A DNA stretch of 64,000 bases from positions 270,145-334,144 of the forward strand of contig CANMML010000001.1 in NCBI GenBank assembly GCA_947499005.1, in the 5' to 3' direction. The stretch comes from an uncultured Aquimarina sp. Its GTDB lineage: Bacteria > Bacteroidota > Bacteroidia > Flavobacteriales > Flavobacteriaceae. Of this stretch, positions 1-8,275 are shown piece by piece. Position 1 is the first letter of the stretch, and every line of letters begins with the position of its first letter. A program made the position numbers and the translations under genes. The notes under the pieces are model-generated. The model made no database searches, was not told the origin of the DNA, and was given only the letters and a program-made list of their open reading frames with translations.

Positions 1-103
1 TAATTACGCCATTTAAAGCGAAGGAGTATAAGAATGTGGTGTAGGCTATTTAGAAATATATAGAGTTTTTACTAAGCTCTTTTTTGTTTCTATCTAAAAC
101 AGC

Positions 104-892
104 TTAAGAAAGATCTTTATTCAATTGCTCAATTAAAGCTTTTGGAGTTTTGTAAGGAACAAATTCGCCATTATTGATATAAGAAATTTGTCCAGTTTCT
201 TCACTTACAATTAATGCCAATGCATCTGTTTTTTGGGTAATGCTAATGGCTGCTCTGTGTCTTAATCCAAAGCGGGCGGGGATATTGATGTCTCCCGAAA
301 CAGGAATGATTACACGTGTGGCTATAATTTGATTTTCTTCAATAATTAAAGCTCCATCATGTAGAGGACTATTTTTGTAGAAGATGCTTTCTAAGATAGG
401 CACATTGATTTCTACATTCATGTGATCTCCCGAGTTTTTCACAAAATCTAGGGAAGTATTTCTTTTGATAATAATTAGAGCTCCGGTTAGGGAAATACTC
501 ATGTTTTCACAAGCTTTAATTATTGCAGCTACATTAGTTGCTATTTCGGCCTCATTGTCTCTTAAAAACTTTAGTTGCGATAGGAAACGTTTTCGAGACT
601 TAATGTTAGTAGAACCTACCATTAGTAAGAATTTTCTAATTTCCTGTTGGAAAACGACAATCAAAGCGAACATCCCTACTCCAATAAATTCTCCAAGAAT
701 GGTGCTTAACATTAACATGTCAAGTGCTTTGGTCAATTGCCAGACTCCATAGATCATGACGATCCCTATAAAAATATTGATAGCGGCAGTTCCTCGTATC
801 AGCTTATAGATATAATAAAGTAGGGTGGCGACAAGGAGAATGTCGATAATATCTAAAAAACGTAACTGGATGAAATTAAAAAACAAAGGCAT
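104..892 (-). CDS. cdaA: Diadenylate cyclase CdaA (c-di-AMP synthase)
   Basis: Makes the second messenger c-di-AMP from two ATP at the inner membrane. Three hydrophobic segments lie at about residues 14-32, 37-52 and 62-82, followed by a DAC domain with the two diagnostic motifs: DGA at 179-181 (in SPLHDGALII) and RHRAA at 211-215. The length of 262 aa fits the CdaA class. The ATG overlaps the stop of the upstream folP by one base, so the two are translationally coupled. The pairing of folP and cdaA is common in Bacteroidetes. The identification is by family motifs; a regulatory partner such as CdaR is not visible here. Confidence 0.95.
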   Translation of the reverse strand: MPLFFNFIQLRFLDIIDILLVATLLYYIYKLIRGTAAINIFIGIVMIYGVWQLTKALDMLMLSTILGEFIGVGMFALIVVFQQEIRKFLLMVGSTNIKSRKRFLSQLKFLRDNEAEIATNVAAIIKACENMSISLTGALIIIKRNTSLDFVKNSGDHMNVEINVPILESIFYKNSPLHDGALIIEENQIIATRVIIPVSGDINIPARFGLRHRAAISITQKTDALALIVSEETGQISYINNGEFVPYKTPKALIEQLNKDLS

Positions 893-1728
893 TATTTGTT
901 TTGAAATTTACGAAGTTTTTTGAATAGTTGGATACATTCTTTGGCAGGCTTGACATCATGGACTCTTAAGATAGAAGCTCCTTTTTGTAAGGCTATCATA
1001 TGCAAAGCTGTAGTTCCGTTTAAAGCATCAGCTGCAGAAGTGTTTAATGTTTTGTAAATCATAGACTTCCTTGAGATGCCAGCAAGCAAAGGGACATCCA
1101 GAAATTGTAATATTTCTAGATTGTTAAGCAACTCGTAGTTTTGATCAATGCTTTTTGCAAATCCAAACCCAGGATCAATAATGATATCATTAATGCCTAA
1201 AGCTCGGGCTTGGGATAACTTTTCCGAAAAATAATAGTTGACCTCTTTTGTAATGTTATTGTATTGGCACAATTGCTTCATCGTTTGTGGAGTTCCTTTC
1301 ATATGCATTATGATGTAAGGTACTTGATATTTTGCCACAGTGTACATCATTTGTGTGTCAAGATTACTGGCAGAGATATCATTTACCATAGAAACCCCTT
1401 CGTCTAAAGCAGCTTTAGCAACCTCACTACGAAATGTGTCTATAGATATTAAAATATTGGGAATCTCTTTTTTTAATAATTTAATGACAGGAATTACCCT
1501 GCTTTTTTCTTCCTCAATAGAAATGTCCGTTGCATCTGGACGAGAAGAATATCCTCCTATATCAATAAAATCGGCTCCTTCTTCGGTCATTTTGTTAACC
1601 CTCGCCAAGATATCAGCTTCATTTTTAAGAGTGCCTCCGTCAAAAAAAGAATCAGGAGTAACATTAAGAATGCCTAATATTTTGGGTTGCGTTAAATCAA
1701 TTAAGTTACCCTGACAATTAATGGTCAT
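892..1728 (-). CDS. folP: Dihydropteroate synthase
   Basis: Condenses p-aminobenzoate with the pterin pyrophosphate in folate synthesis (cytoplasmic TIM barrel, sulfonamide target). Visible motifs in order: ILNVTPDSF near the N-terminus, GGYSSRP, SIDTF, a VNDIS strand, MHMKG, DPGFGFAK, GISRK and the C-terminal RVHDV. A longer reading frame opens at 1755 with TTG, but a TATCTTTG promoter box sits exactly on that codon (1753-1760, minus strand). The ATG at 1728, giving MTINCQG, is therefore the better start. First gene of a two-gene unit with cdaA, divergent from the DUF1599 gene. Confidence 0.95.
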   Translation of the reverse strand: MTINCQGNLIDLTQPKILGILNVTPDSFFDGGTLKNEADILARVNKMTEEGADFIDIGGYSSRPDATDISIEEEKSRVIPVIKLLKKEIPNILISIDTFRSEVAKAALDEGVSMVNDISASNLDTQMMYTVAKYQVPYIIMHMKGTPQTMKQLCQYNNITKEVNYYFSEKLSQARALGINDIIIDPGFGFAKSIDQNYELLNNLEILQFLDVPLLAGISRKSMIYKTLNTSAADALNGTTALHMIALQKGASILRVHDVKPAKECIQLFKKLRKFQNK

Positions 1729-1752
1729 GTTAAAGGTTTTGATGGGAGTTTG

Positions 1753-1760
1753 CAAAGATA
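1753..1760 (-). promoter_or_regulatory. Promoter -7 box for folP-cdaA
   Basis: On the minus strand this reads TATCTTTG, matching the flavobacterial TAnnTTTG element. It lies 25 bases ahead of the folP ATG at 1728 and overlaps the alternative TTG start, which argues against that start. I see no good TTG element at the usual upstream distance. Confidence 0.55.
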
Positions 1761-1807
1761 TGTTTACCTTGCTTTTTTAAAATTATTATAAGCCAAATTA
1801 CGATTTT

Positions 1808-2347
1808 ATGTCGAATACCTCCGAACAATACGATGCAGTAATTACGATTTGTAGAGATCTATTCAAAAAGAAAACAAAAGACTATGGTACGGCTTGGCGT
1901 ATTTTAAGATTACCCTCTTTAACAGATCAAATTTTTATAAAGGCACAGCGTATTAGAGGCCTGCAAGAAAATACCGAACATAAAATAGATGAAGGGCAAG
2001 AGTCTGAATTTATAGGGATTATCAACTATTGTATTATGGCATTGGTGCAAATAGATAAGGGCATTGCAACTCAACCAGATTTAAATGCAGAAGAAGCTTT
2101 AGAACTTTACAATTACTATATAGAGAATACGAAAGCGCTTATGGAAGCCAAAAACCATGATTATGGTGAGGCGTGGAGAGATATGCGTGTTAGCTCGTTA
2201 ACAGATTTAATTCTTCAAAAATTATTGAGAGTAAAGCAAATTGAAGATAATCAAGGTAAAACTATAGTAAGTGAGGGTATTGATGCGAATTATCAAGATA
2301 TGATCAATTATGCCATTTTTGCCATGATTCATTTATCAGAAAAATAA
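1808..2347 (+). CDS. DUF1599 (Nmad1-type) duplicated-domain protein
   Basis: A 179-residue cytoplasmic protein built from two copies of the same roughly 60-residue unit. KTKDYGTAWRILRLPSLTDQ in the first half matches HDYGEAWRDMRVSSLTDL in the second, each followed by an I(I/N)Y helix. This is the DUF1599 family, also called nucleotide modification associated domain 1, a name that comes from comparative genomics. The biochemical role is not established. It is divergent from folP, and this neighbourhood (folP-cdaA | DUF1599-DoxX-tpiA) recurs in Bacteroidetes, which suggests a housekeeping role rather than a phage one. I infer a possible link to folate or nucleotide metabolism from context only. 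Confidence 0.85.
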   Translation: MSNTSEQYDAVITICRDLFKKKTKDYGTAWRILRLPSLTDQIFIKAQRIRGLQENTEHKIDEGQESEFIGIINYCIMALVQIDKGIATQPDLNAEEALELYNYYIENTKALMEAKNHDYGEAWRDMRVSSLTDLILQKLLRVKQIEDNQGKTIVSEGIDANYQDMINYAIFAMIHLSEK

Positions 2348-2427
2348 TTTTAAGTTTATTTTAGAATCCATTAAGATTTTAATTTATACTTTCAAGCTAA
2401 TATTGAATTTATAATAAAATATAACTA

Positions 2428-3522
2428 ATGAGAATACTTGTTGGGGTTACCCGAATCTTTGTAGGAATCTTTTTTATTATTTCAGGATTTATAAAACTGA
2501 ATGACCCACTAGGGTTTTCGTACAAATTGCAAGAGTATTTTTCGGAAGGGGTATTAAATCTTGAGTTTTTACAACCCTATGCATTACTACTTTCCGTAGT
2601 TGTTGTTGTAACCGAAGTAATCTTGGGAGTAATGCTTATTATAGGTTATCAAAGAAAACTAACATTGTATTCTTTGTTAGGAATGATTGTCTTCTTTACA
2701 TTCTTAACTTTTTATTCTGCCTATTTTAATAAAGTAACAGATTGTGGATGTTTTGGAGATGCGATGCCAATGAATCCATGGCAGTCCTTTGGGAAAGATG
2801 TAGTATTGCTTATTTTGATAATTATATTATTCATAGGAAAACGATTTTTAACGCCTTTCTTTTCGAAATTCAATACTATAATAATTACTTTTTTAGTGCT
2901 AATCGCTAGTCTATGGTATAGTTATCATGTGTTAATGCATTTGCCAGGAATAGATTTTAGAGCGTATAAAAAAGGAGTCAATATTACAGCGGGAATGAAT
3001 GTTCCTGAAGGGGCTCCCGTAGCAAAATTCGAATATCAGTGGAAGTTTGAAGAGAACGGAAAAGAAAAGGTAATTGCTACTTCGGGAAGTTACCCTAAAA
3101 CTTCGGGGAAATTTATTGGAGTAGAGACAGTAGAGATAGAAGAAGGGTATGAGCCTCCGATTCATGATTTTGCTATAGAAAAAGATGGCGAAGATTATAC
3201 AGAAGAATACCTTACGGCAGATAAAGTCTTAACGATTATTTGTTATAATTTAAGTAAATCGGAAGCTGGAGGTCTTGGGGAATTGAAAGATTTGGCTGAA
3301 AAAGCCAAGCAAAAAGGGTATAAGGTCATTGCGTTATCTGCTTCTTCTGAAGAAGATAAAAAAATGATTAAAGAAAAGTATCAACTTCCATTCGAATTCT
3401 TTACAACAGATGAAACAGCATTGAAGACGATGGTGCGATCTAATCCAGGGGCAGTACAGCTAAATAAAGGAACTATTGTAGATAAAGTACATTGGAATGA
3501 TTTTGAAGACTTAAAATTTTAG
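2428..3522 (+). CDS. DoxX/MauE-like membrane protein with thioredoxin-like C-terminal domain (BT_3928 family)
   Basis: Four or five membrane helices in residues 1-170 carry a DCGCFGD motif in a loop, a cysteine pair typical of MauE/DoxX redox membrane proteins. The C-terminal 100 residues (from about 265) look like a thioredoxin fold: a TIICYNLSK strand, a helix, VIALSAS, and a cis-proline-like NPGAV. The usual CxxC is missing; only one cysteine remains at that site. Probably passes electrons across the inner membrane, but this is inferred from the fold. The gene sits between DUF1599 and the permease in one rightward run. Confidence 0.75.
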   Translation: MRILVGVTRIFVGIFFIISGFIKLNDPLGFSYKLQEYFSEGVLNLEFLQPYALLLSVVVVVTEVILGVMLIIGYQRKLTLYSLLGMIVFFTFLTFYSAYFNKVTDCGCFGDAMPMNPWQSFGKDVVLLILIIILFIGKRFLTPFFSKFNTIIITFLVLIASLWYSYHVLMHLPGIDFRAYKKGVNITAGMNVPEGAPVAKFEYQWKFEENGKEKVIATSGSYPKTSGKFIGVETVEIEEGYEPPIHDFAIEKDGEDYTEEYLTADKVLTIICYNLSKSEAGGLGELKDLAEKAKQKGYKVIALSASSEEDKKMIKEKYQLPFEFFTTDETALKTMVRSNPGAVQLNKGTIVDKVHWNDFEDLKF

Positions 3523-3526
3523 ATCG

Positions 3527-4603
3527 TTGCTTTCATTTATTTTAAATAGAATTGTTGTTGGGATTGCTTCTTTGTTTGGGGTATTAAGCCTTGTCTTCCT
3601 TTTGTTTAATTTATTGCCTGGAGATCCTGCGCAAATGATGCTAGGACAAAACCAAAATGAAGAACAATTAGCTTTAGTTCGTAAAAAGTATGGTTTTGAT
3701 CGTCCATTTGTAGAACAATATTTTTTGTTTTTGAATGATGTATCTCCAATATCTATCCATAGTAGATCACCTGAAGATTACACGTTTTTTCAGGAAAAAT
3801 ATTCAGGAATAAAGATGTCATTAGGGAAATACGGACTTGCATTAAAAAAACCATATCTAAGAGAGTCTTTTCAGAAAACAGGTAAAAAAGTAGGTGAAGT
3901 TATTGCAGAGACCTTTCCTAATACGTTGGTTTTAGCTTTAGTTGCCATTTTTATTGCCATTGTAATCGGTTGTTTTTTGGGGATTATTGCAGCGATAAAT
4001 AAAGGAAACATATGGGATACCATAATTCAATTTGTAAGTACTATTGGGGTAAGTGTTCCTTCATTTTTTAGCGCGATAATTATAGCTTGGTTGTTTGGTT
4101 TTGTATGGTATCAATATACAGGGCTTAATATGTCAGGGAACCTTTACGAATTAGATGATTTTGGAGAAGGAAGTGTATTGCAGTTGAAGAATTTAATACT
4201 TCCAGCCTTAGTATTAGGGATACGACCTTTGGCGGTTATAAGTCAATTGATGCGGAATTCTTTGTTAGAAGTTTTTGATCAAGAATACATAAGAACCGCA
4301 AGGGCAAAAGGGTTAAATCAATTTCAGGTAGTATGGCGTCATGCCTTGAAAAATGCGTTGAATCCTGTTGTAACAGCAGTTTCTGGCTGGTTTGCTTCGA
4401 TGCTTGCAGGGGCTGTTTTTGTAGAATATATTTTTGGATGGAATGGAATAGGGAAAGAGTTGGTAAATGCACTTAATGTATCAGATTTGCCAATTGTAAT
4501 GGGGATTGTATTGTTGATAGCCTTAATCTTTATTGTAATCAATATATTTGTAGACATTTTGTATTTAATACTAGATCCAAAATTGAAATTATTAAAAATA
4601 TAA
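3527..4603 (+). CDS. ABC transporter permease, DppB/OppB type, without partner genes nearby
   Basis: A 358-residue inner-membrane permease. It has an N-terminal helix followed by the family's conserved LLPGDPA segment, five further hydrophobic segments and the EAA loop of binding-protein-dependent permeases (EYIRTARAKGL with the following RHALKNALNPV). The start is TTG at 3527, four bases after the previous stop, and no upstream ATG is in frame. No ATPase, second permease or substrate-binding protein lies within the window next to it, so its partners must be encoded elsewhere. The substrate (oligopeptide, dipeptide or nickel) cannot be told. Confidence 0.85.
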   Translation: MLSFILNRIVVGIASLFGVLSLVFLLFNLLPGDPAQMMLGQNQNEEQLALVRKKYGFDRPFVEQYFLFLNDVSPISIHSRSPEDYTFFQEKYSGIKMSLGKYGLALKKPYLRESFQKTGKKVGEVIAETFPNTLVLALVAIFIAIVIGCFLGIIAAINKGNIWDTIIQFVSTIGVSVPSFFSAIIIAWLFGFVWYQYTGLNMSGNLYELDDFGEGSVLQLKNLILPALVLGIRPLAVISQLMRNSLLEVFDQEYIRTARAKGLNQFQVVWRHALKNALNPVVTAVSGWFASMLAGAVFVEYIFGWNGIGKELVNALNVSDLPIVMGIVLLIALIFIVINIFVDILYLILDPKLKLLKI

Positions 4604-4615
4604 TTACTTCATAAA

Positions 4616-5368
4616 ATGAGACAAAAAATTGTAGCAGGAAACTGGAAAATGAACAAAAACCTTGCGGAGACTAAAGCATTAATTAGTGATTTAAAAGCGG
4701 AGGAAAATACTTCGGGTGCACGTGTGATTATCACTCCATCATTTGTAAACTTGGCTTTAGCTGTTAGTGAAACTGAAGGTACTGCGATTGAAGTAGCTGC
4801 TCAAAACATGAGTCAGTATAATGCTGGTGCATATACAGGAGAAGTTTCGGCTGCGATGTTGAAGAGTGCTGGAGTAAATGTTGTGATTTTAGGTCATAGT
4901 GAGCGTCGTGCTTATTATGGTGAAACAGATAGTCTTTTAGCTGAAAAGGTAGATAAAGCACTTGCAGAAGGAATGGAAGTGATCTTTTGTTTTGGAGAAG
5001 AGTTAGAAGAGCGTAAAGCAGACAAACATTATGATGTTGTGGCTTCTCAGATCTCAAATGCTTTATACCATTTAGGTGAAGATGCTTTTAAAAATATCAT
5101 TTTAGCATACGAGCCAGTTTGGGCTATTGGTACAGGAGAGACTGCAACAGCAGAACAAGCACAAGAAATGCACTTTTTTATCCGTAAAACGTTAGCAGAT
5201 AAGTATAGTGCAGCATTAGCAGAGTCTGTTTCAATTTTATACGGAGGAAGTTGTAAGCCTTCAAATGCAGAAGAAATTTTTTCAAAAGAAGATGTAGATG
5301 GAGGGCTAATTGGAGGTGCTTCTTTAAAAGCTGCGGATTTCTTTGGAGTAGTTAATGCTAATAAATAA
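4616..5368 (+). CDS. tpiA: Triosephosphate isomerase
   Basis: Interconverts dihydroxyacetone phosphate and glyceraldehyde 3-phosphate in glycolysis. All catalytic landmarks are present in the 250 residues: NWKMN with the active-site lysine at the N-terminus, ILGHSERR with the catalytic histidine, AYEPVWAIGTG with the catalytic glutamate and flexible loop, and the phosphate-binding YGGS and GGLIGGASL near the end. Starts with ATG 12 bases after the permease gene. A strong hairpin terminator follows at 5401-5433. Confidence 0.98.
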   Translation: MRQKIVAGNWKMNKNLAETKALISDLKAEENTSGARVIITPSFVNLALAVSETEGTAIEVAAQNMSQYNAGAYTGEVSAAMLKSAGVNVVILGHSERRAYYGETDSLLAEKVDKALAEGMEVIFCFGEELEERKADKHYDVVASQISNALYHLGEDAFKNIILAYEPVWAIGTGETATAEQAQEMHFFIRKTLADKYSAALAESVSILYGGSCKPSNAEEIFSKEDVDGGLIGGASLKAADFFGVVNANK

Positions 5369-5400
5369 TTTGTAAAGTTTTTTTAAACGTTATATAATAT

Positions 5401-5433
5401 AGAGGAAACTGAATCTCATGTTCAGTTTCCTCT
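5401..5433 (+). terminator. Intrinsic terminator after tpiA
   Basis: A perfect 13-bp inverted repeat (AGAGGAAACTGAA and its complement, 7-base loop) is followed by a T-rich stretch (CTTTGTTTT). It ends the rightward run that contains tpiA. Confidence 0.85.
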
Positions 5434-5466
5434 CTTTGTTTTACAAAAAAGCTATCTTTATTTTCT

Positions 5467-6261
5467 ATGAAATGGATTTTAATCTTCATTTTGAATATTT
5501 TCATCTGTACTGCCTTTGCTCAATCAATAAGTGTGAAAGCAGTAGAAAGCTTTGTTTTTAAAAAAGAAAGCTATAAATCATTTGTAGGTGTAGATACTCA
5601 GTCTAATCTATATTTTACAAGAGGTCAAGAGATGATAAAGGTGTCGGGAGATCAAGAGTGGTCTTATACTAGTTTCGAATTAGGTTTTCCTTCTCATGTT
5701 TCATTATTAAATCCTTTGGAAGTATTAGTGTTTTATGAACAAGCAAATACTTTTGTTTTATTAGATCGTTTCTTAAGTGAGACAAATCGAATAAGATTGA
5801 ATGACCTAAATACTCCCCAAAGTGCTCAGTTATTAACTAATGCTAAGAATGACGAAATATGGCTGGTAGATAATTTTGATAACAAACTAAAGTTTATCAA
5901 TTATATAAATGATTTGCGATCGGCAGTCTCGATTAATCTTCCAGAGCCAGTTTTAGATTTACAAGCAAACTTTAATATTGCTTATTTAATGAGTGAGAAT
6001 ACTTTGTATCAATACGATACTTACGGGACTTTGCTACATGAAATAGAAATAGAGGTAGATTCAAAACTTATTTTAGGAAATCGTTTCTTAGTATTGAAAG
6101 ACAATAAAGGATATCATTTGTATGATACAGAATTAACAAAAAAAGGAACTTTTTCAGTTCGAGAAAATAATACATTAGACTCTTACCTAAAGGACGAAAA
6201 ATTTTATATTTTCGAAAATGATATTGTAACCATCTACCAATTAGAAATCATTAAAAAATAA
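5467..6261 (+). CDS. Secreted protein of unknown function, beta-propeller-like
   Basis: Has an N-terminal signal peptide (hydrophobic residues 3-17, AFAQ cleavage region) and then 245 residues rich in short beta strands. Repeated patterns such as DNFDNKLKFINYIN and LSENTLYQYDTYG resemble blades of a small propeller. No catalytic motif is seen. It starts 33 bases after the tpiA terminator and ends 5 bases before the kinase gene, so the two probably share a transcript. I do not recognise a specific family; a cell-envelope scaffold or binding role would be a guess. Confidence 0.7.
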   Translation: MKWILIFILNIFICTAFAQSISVKAVESFVFKKESYKSFVGVDTQSNLYFTRGQEMIKVSGDQEWSYTSFELGFPSHVSLLNPLEVLVFYEQANTFVLLDRFLSETNRIRLNDLNTPQSAQLLTNAKNDEIWLVDNFDNKLKFINYINDLRSAVSINLPEPVLDLQANFNIAYLMSENTLYQYDTYGTLLHEIEIEVDSKLILGNRFLVLKDNKGYHLYDTELTKKGTFSVRENNTLDSYLKDEKFYIFENDIVTIYQLEIIKK

Positions 6262-6266
6262 GCTTT

Positions 6267-6881
6267 ATGCACATTGCAGTTGCCGGAAATATAGGTGCAG
6301 GAAAAACCAGTCTTACTCAATTGCTTGCTAAGCATTACAAGTGGAAACCATTGTACGAAGATGTGTTGGAGAATCCTTATCTAGAAGATTTCTATAATTC
6401 GATGGAACGTTGGTCTTTTAACCTTCAGGTATATTTTTTGAATAGTCGTTTTCGTCAAATTATAGATATTCAAGCTTCGGGGAAACCGACGATCCAAGAT
6501 AGAAGTATATATGAAGACGCATATATTTTTGCACCTAACTTGCATTCTATGGGATTGATGACAAATCGCGATTTTGAAAATTATCGTTCGTTATTCGATC
6601 TAATGGAAGAAGTGGTAAAGGGACCAGATTTATTAATTTATCTTAAAAGTAGTATTCCGAACTTAGTAGGACAGATTCATAAGCGTGGCCGTGATTATGA
6701 AAGTGGAATTTCAATTGATTATTTAAGTAAACTAAATGATCGTTATGAGGAGTGGATTGCAGGTTATAACAAGGGAAAGTTACTAGTCATTGATGTTGAT
6801 GATCTTAACTTTGTAGATAATCCAGAAGATTTAGGGGTAATTATCACTCGAATTGATGCAGAATTGAACGGGCTTTTTTAA
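6267..6881 (+). CDS. Deoxynucleoside kinase
   Basis: Phosphorylates deoxynucleosides for dNTP salvage. The 204 residues begin with the P-loop GNIGAGKT (8-15), followed by the substrate-site region YEDVLENPYLEDFY, the DRS motif (QDRSIYED) and a lid segment with arginines (HKRGRDYESGISIDYL). Its length matches bacterial dNK/dGK-dAK enzymes. Which base it prefers cannot be read from the sequence. It is the last gene of its transcript; the hairpin at 6908-6937 lies between it and the convergent T9SS cargo gene. Confidence 0.93.
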   Translation: MHIAVAGNIGAGKTSLTQLLAKHYKWKPLYEDVLENPYLEDFYNSMERWSFNLQVYFLNSRFRQIIDIQASGKPTIQDRSIYEDAYIFAPNLHSMGLMTNRDFENYRSLFDLMEEVVKGPDLLIYLKSSIPNLVGQIHKRGRDYESGISIDYLSKLNDRYEEWIAGYNKGKLLVIDVDDLNFVDNPEDLGVIITRIDAELNGLF

Positions 6882-6907
6882 TAAGTTATTGTTACTATAT
6901 ATAAAAA

Positions 6908-6937
6908 GCCATGCTCTTTGATATCAAAGAGCATGGC
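6908..6937 (-). terminator. Terminator between convergent genes
   Basis: A perfect 30-bp palindrome with arms of GCCATGCTCTTTGAT. On the minus strand it is followed by TTTTTAT, so it mainly ends the leftward gene at 6973-7965. It may also stop rightward transcripts from the kinase gene, though no T-run follows on that strand. Confidence 0.85.
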
Positions 6938-6972
6938 CAAATCAATATTAAAAATGCTACGGCGGTTTATTG

Positions 6973-7965
6973 TTAGTATTTAACAATTTTTAAATTACCT
7001 ATAGAGGTAGCAATAATGTAAATCCCGTCATTCAATCCAGCTAAAGAGATTACAGTACCTTCTCCTTCAGCAACTGTACTTCCAGCAAGGTTGTAAACAG
7101 AGTATTCTGCTGAAGATTCTAGAGTTACTTCATCCGTACTTTCGTTATAGGAGTAACTAGACAATTCGTTTGTTGAAAATGAATCTACTGATAATGCTGC
7201 ATCTCGAGTAGCTTCATCTATAAAAACATCAACTCCAACTTGATTGTCATTTTGTGCGATTGCATTTATAAAAACAATAAGATCAGAAGAAACACTATCT
7301 TCTCCAGCAGTTACGAAACCTGTAGGAGTTGTGTAAGATATAGTAACAGATCCGTCAGGTGTTATACCTCCTAGTGATTCGATAGTTGGTTGAATAAAGT
7401 CTTGAAAAGGGGGAGCCCATCCAACTTGTATTGTGCTTTGATTATCGGTAACACCTACATAAGATACCTCAAATGTAATCTCTTGTCCTTGGTAAAAACC
7501 AGCATCAATAAGATCAGAAATATTGTTGATAGTTACTGAGGGAGGTGTAGGTGGAGTCCCTGGATTTATAATTTCTGCATCAAAATTACCATTAACTATA
7601 ACTGAAAATGAGGCATTGTGAGCAAAAGCAAGCACTTCTTTTTTCTCATCAGCAGCATTAGAATCGCTTGGTATATCATTGGTAACCTGTAAGGTAACCA
7701 TGATGGAACCTGTAGGGGGTGTGATTGGAACTTGTACAACATTTAATTGTACATCATTCGGATTTAAAGCAACTAACAATGTAGATGCTTCTGCTGGGAC
7801 ATCTTCATAATCAACGTTCAATACGATGTCAATAGGACCTTCATTAGTATCCGGATTCGGAGTAGTAATGGTCGCAAAGTCAGCTGCATTTGTTACAGTG
7901 ACTGTTTGAGCAAAAATTGCTATTGAAGCAAAAAATGCTGTAATTAAAAGAATACTTTTTTTCAT
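6973..7965 (-). CDS. Secreted T9SS cargo protein with beta-sandwich domains
   Basis: A signal peptide (residues 1-19, ending IFAQ) precedes about 240 residues of beta-rich sequence. Two tandem units begin with similar VTVTNAADF and VTINNISDLI segments, suggesting two Ig-like or cadherin-like folds rich in Asp, Asn, Pro and Thr. The last 70 residues (YSVYNLAGSTV, LNDGIYIIAT, LKIVKY) match the type A sorting domain used by the type IX secretion system. The protein is likely exported and anchored to or released from the cell surface. It stands alone with its own terminator. Function unknown. Confidence 0.8.
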   Translation of the reverse strand: MKKSILLITAFFASIAIFAQTVTVTNAADFATITTPNPDTNEGPIDIVLNVDYEDVPAEASTLLVALNPNDVQLNVVQVPITPPTGSIMVTLQVTNDIPSDSNAADEKKEVLAFAHNASFSVIVNGNFDAEIINPGTPPTPPSVTINNISDLIDAGFYQGQEITFEVSYVGVTDNQSTIQVGWAPPFQDFIQPTIESLGGITPDGSVTISYTTPTGFVTAGEDSVSSDLIVFINAIAQNDNQVGVDVFIDEATRDAALSVDSFSTNELSSYSYNESTDEVTLESSAEYSVYNLAGSTVAEGEGTVISLAGLNDGIYIIATSIGNLKIVKY

Positions 7966-8275
7966 AAGTTTTTATTTTAAGGTTTATGATTAACCCTAAG
8001 TTACTTTTTTTGTTTTAAGTTTTTGTTTAATTTATTTCAATACTATATCGTTTTCGATAATAAACAAAAAAAAGCGCTTAATTGCACTTTTTTTTAAGAA
8101 GTTATTAGGATAAGTATTATTAATATGGTTTTTTTAATACCTATATTTTGTTAAATTGTTACTTTTTAAGTCTGTTTTATGATGTTTGAATAATGTTGGT
8201 GTGGGTTACGTGATTTGTATAAAATTGTACATTGAATAATGCTGTTGTTTTTTGATATGAAGGTAAGTTTCTAAT
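7966..8275. other. AT-rich intergenic region
   Basis: About 310 bases between two leftward genes. It must hold the promoter of the T9SS cargo gene and the end of the waaA transcript. I see no TAnnTTTG box, no strong hairpin apart from a 5-bp TATCG/CGATA pair near 8046-8061, and no reading frame of note. Confidence 0.5.

Noticed and set aside
1..103. End of a rightward gene before the window (frame ending at 16) and a weak AGAG/CTCT hairpin near 62-80
   Set aside because: Only five codons are visible and the 4-bp stem is too weak to support a gene or terminator call.
1808..2347. Phage-derived base-modification gene
   Set aside because: The neighbourhood is made of conserved housekeeping genes and shows no phage or transfer signs.
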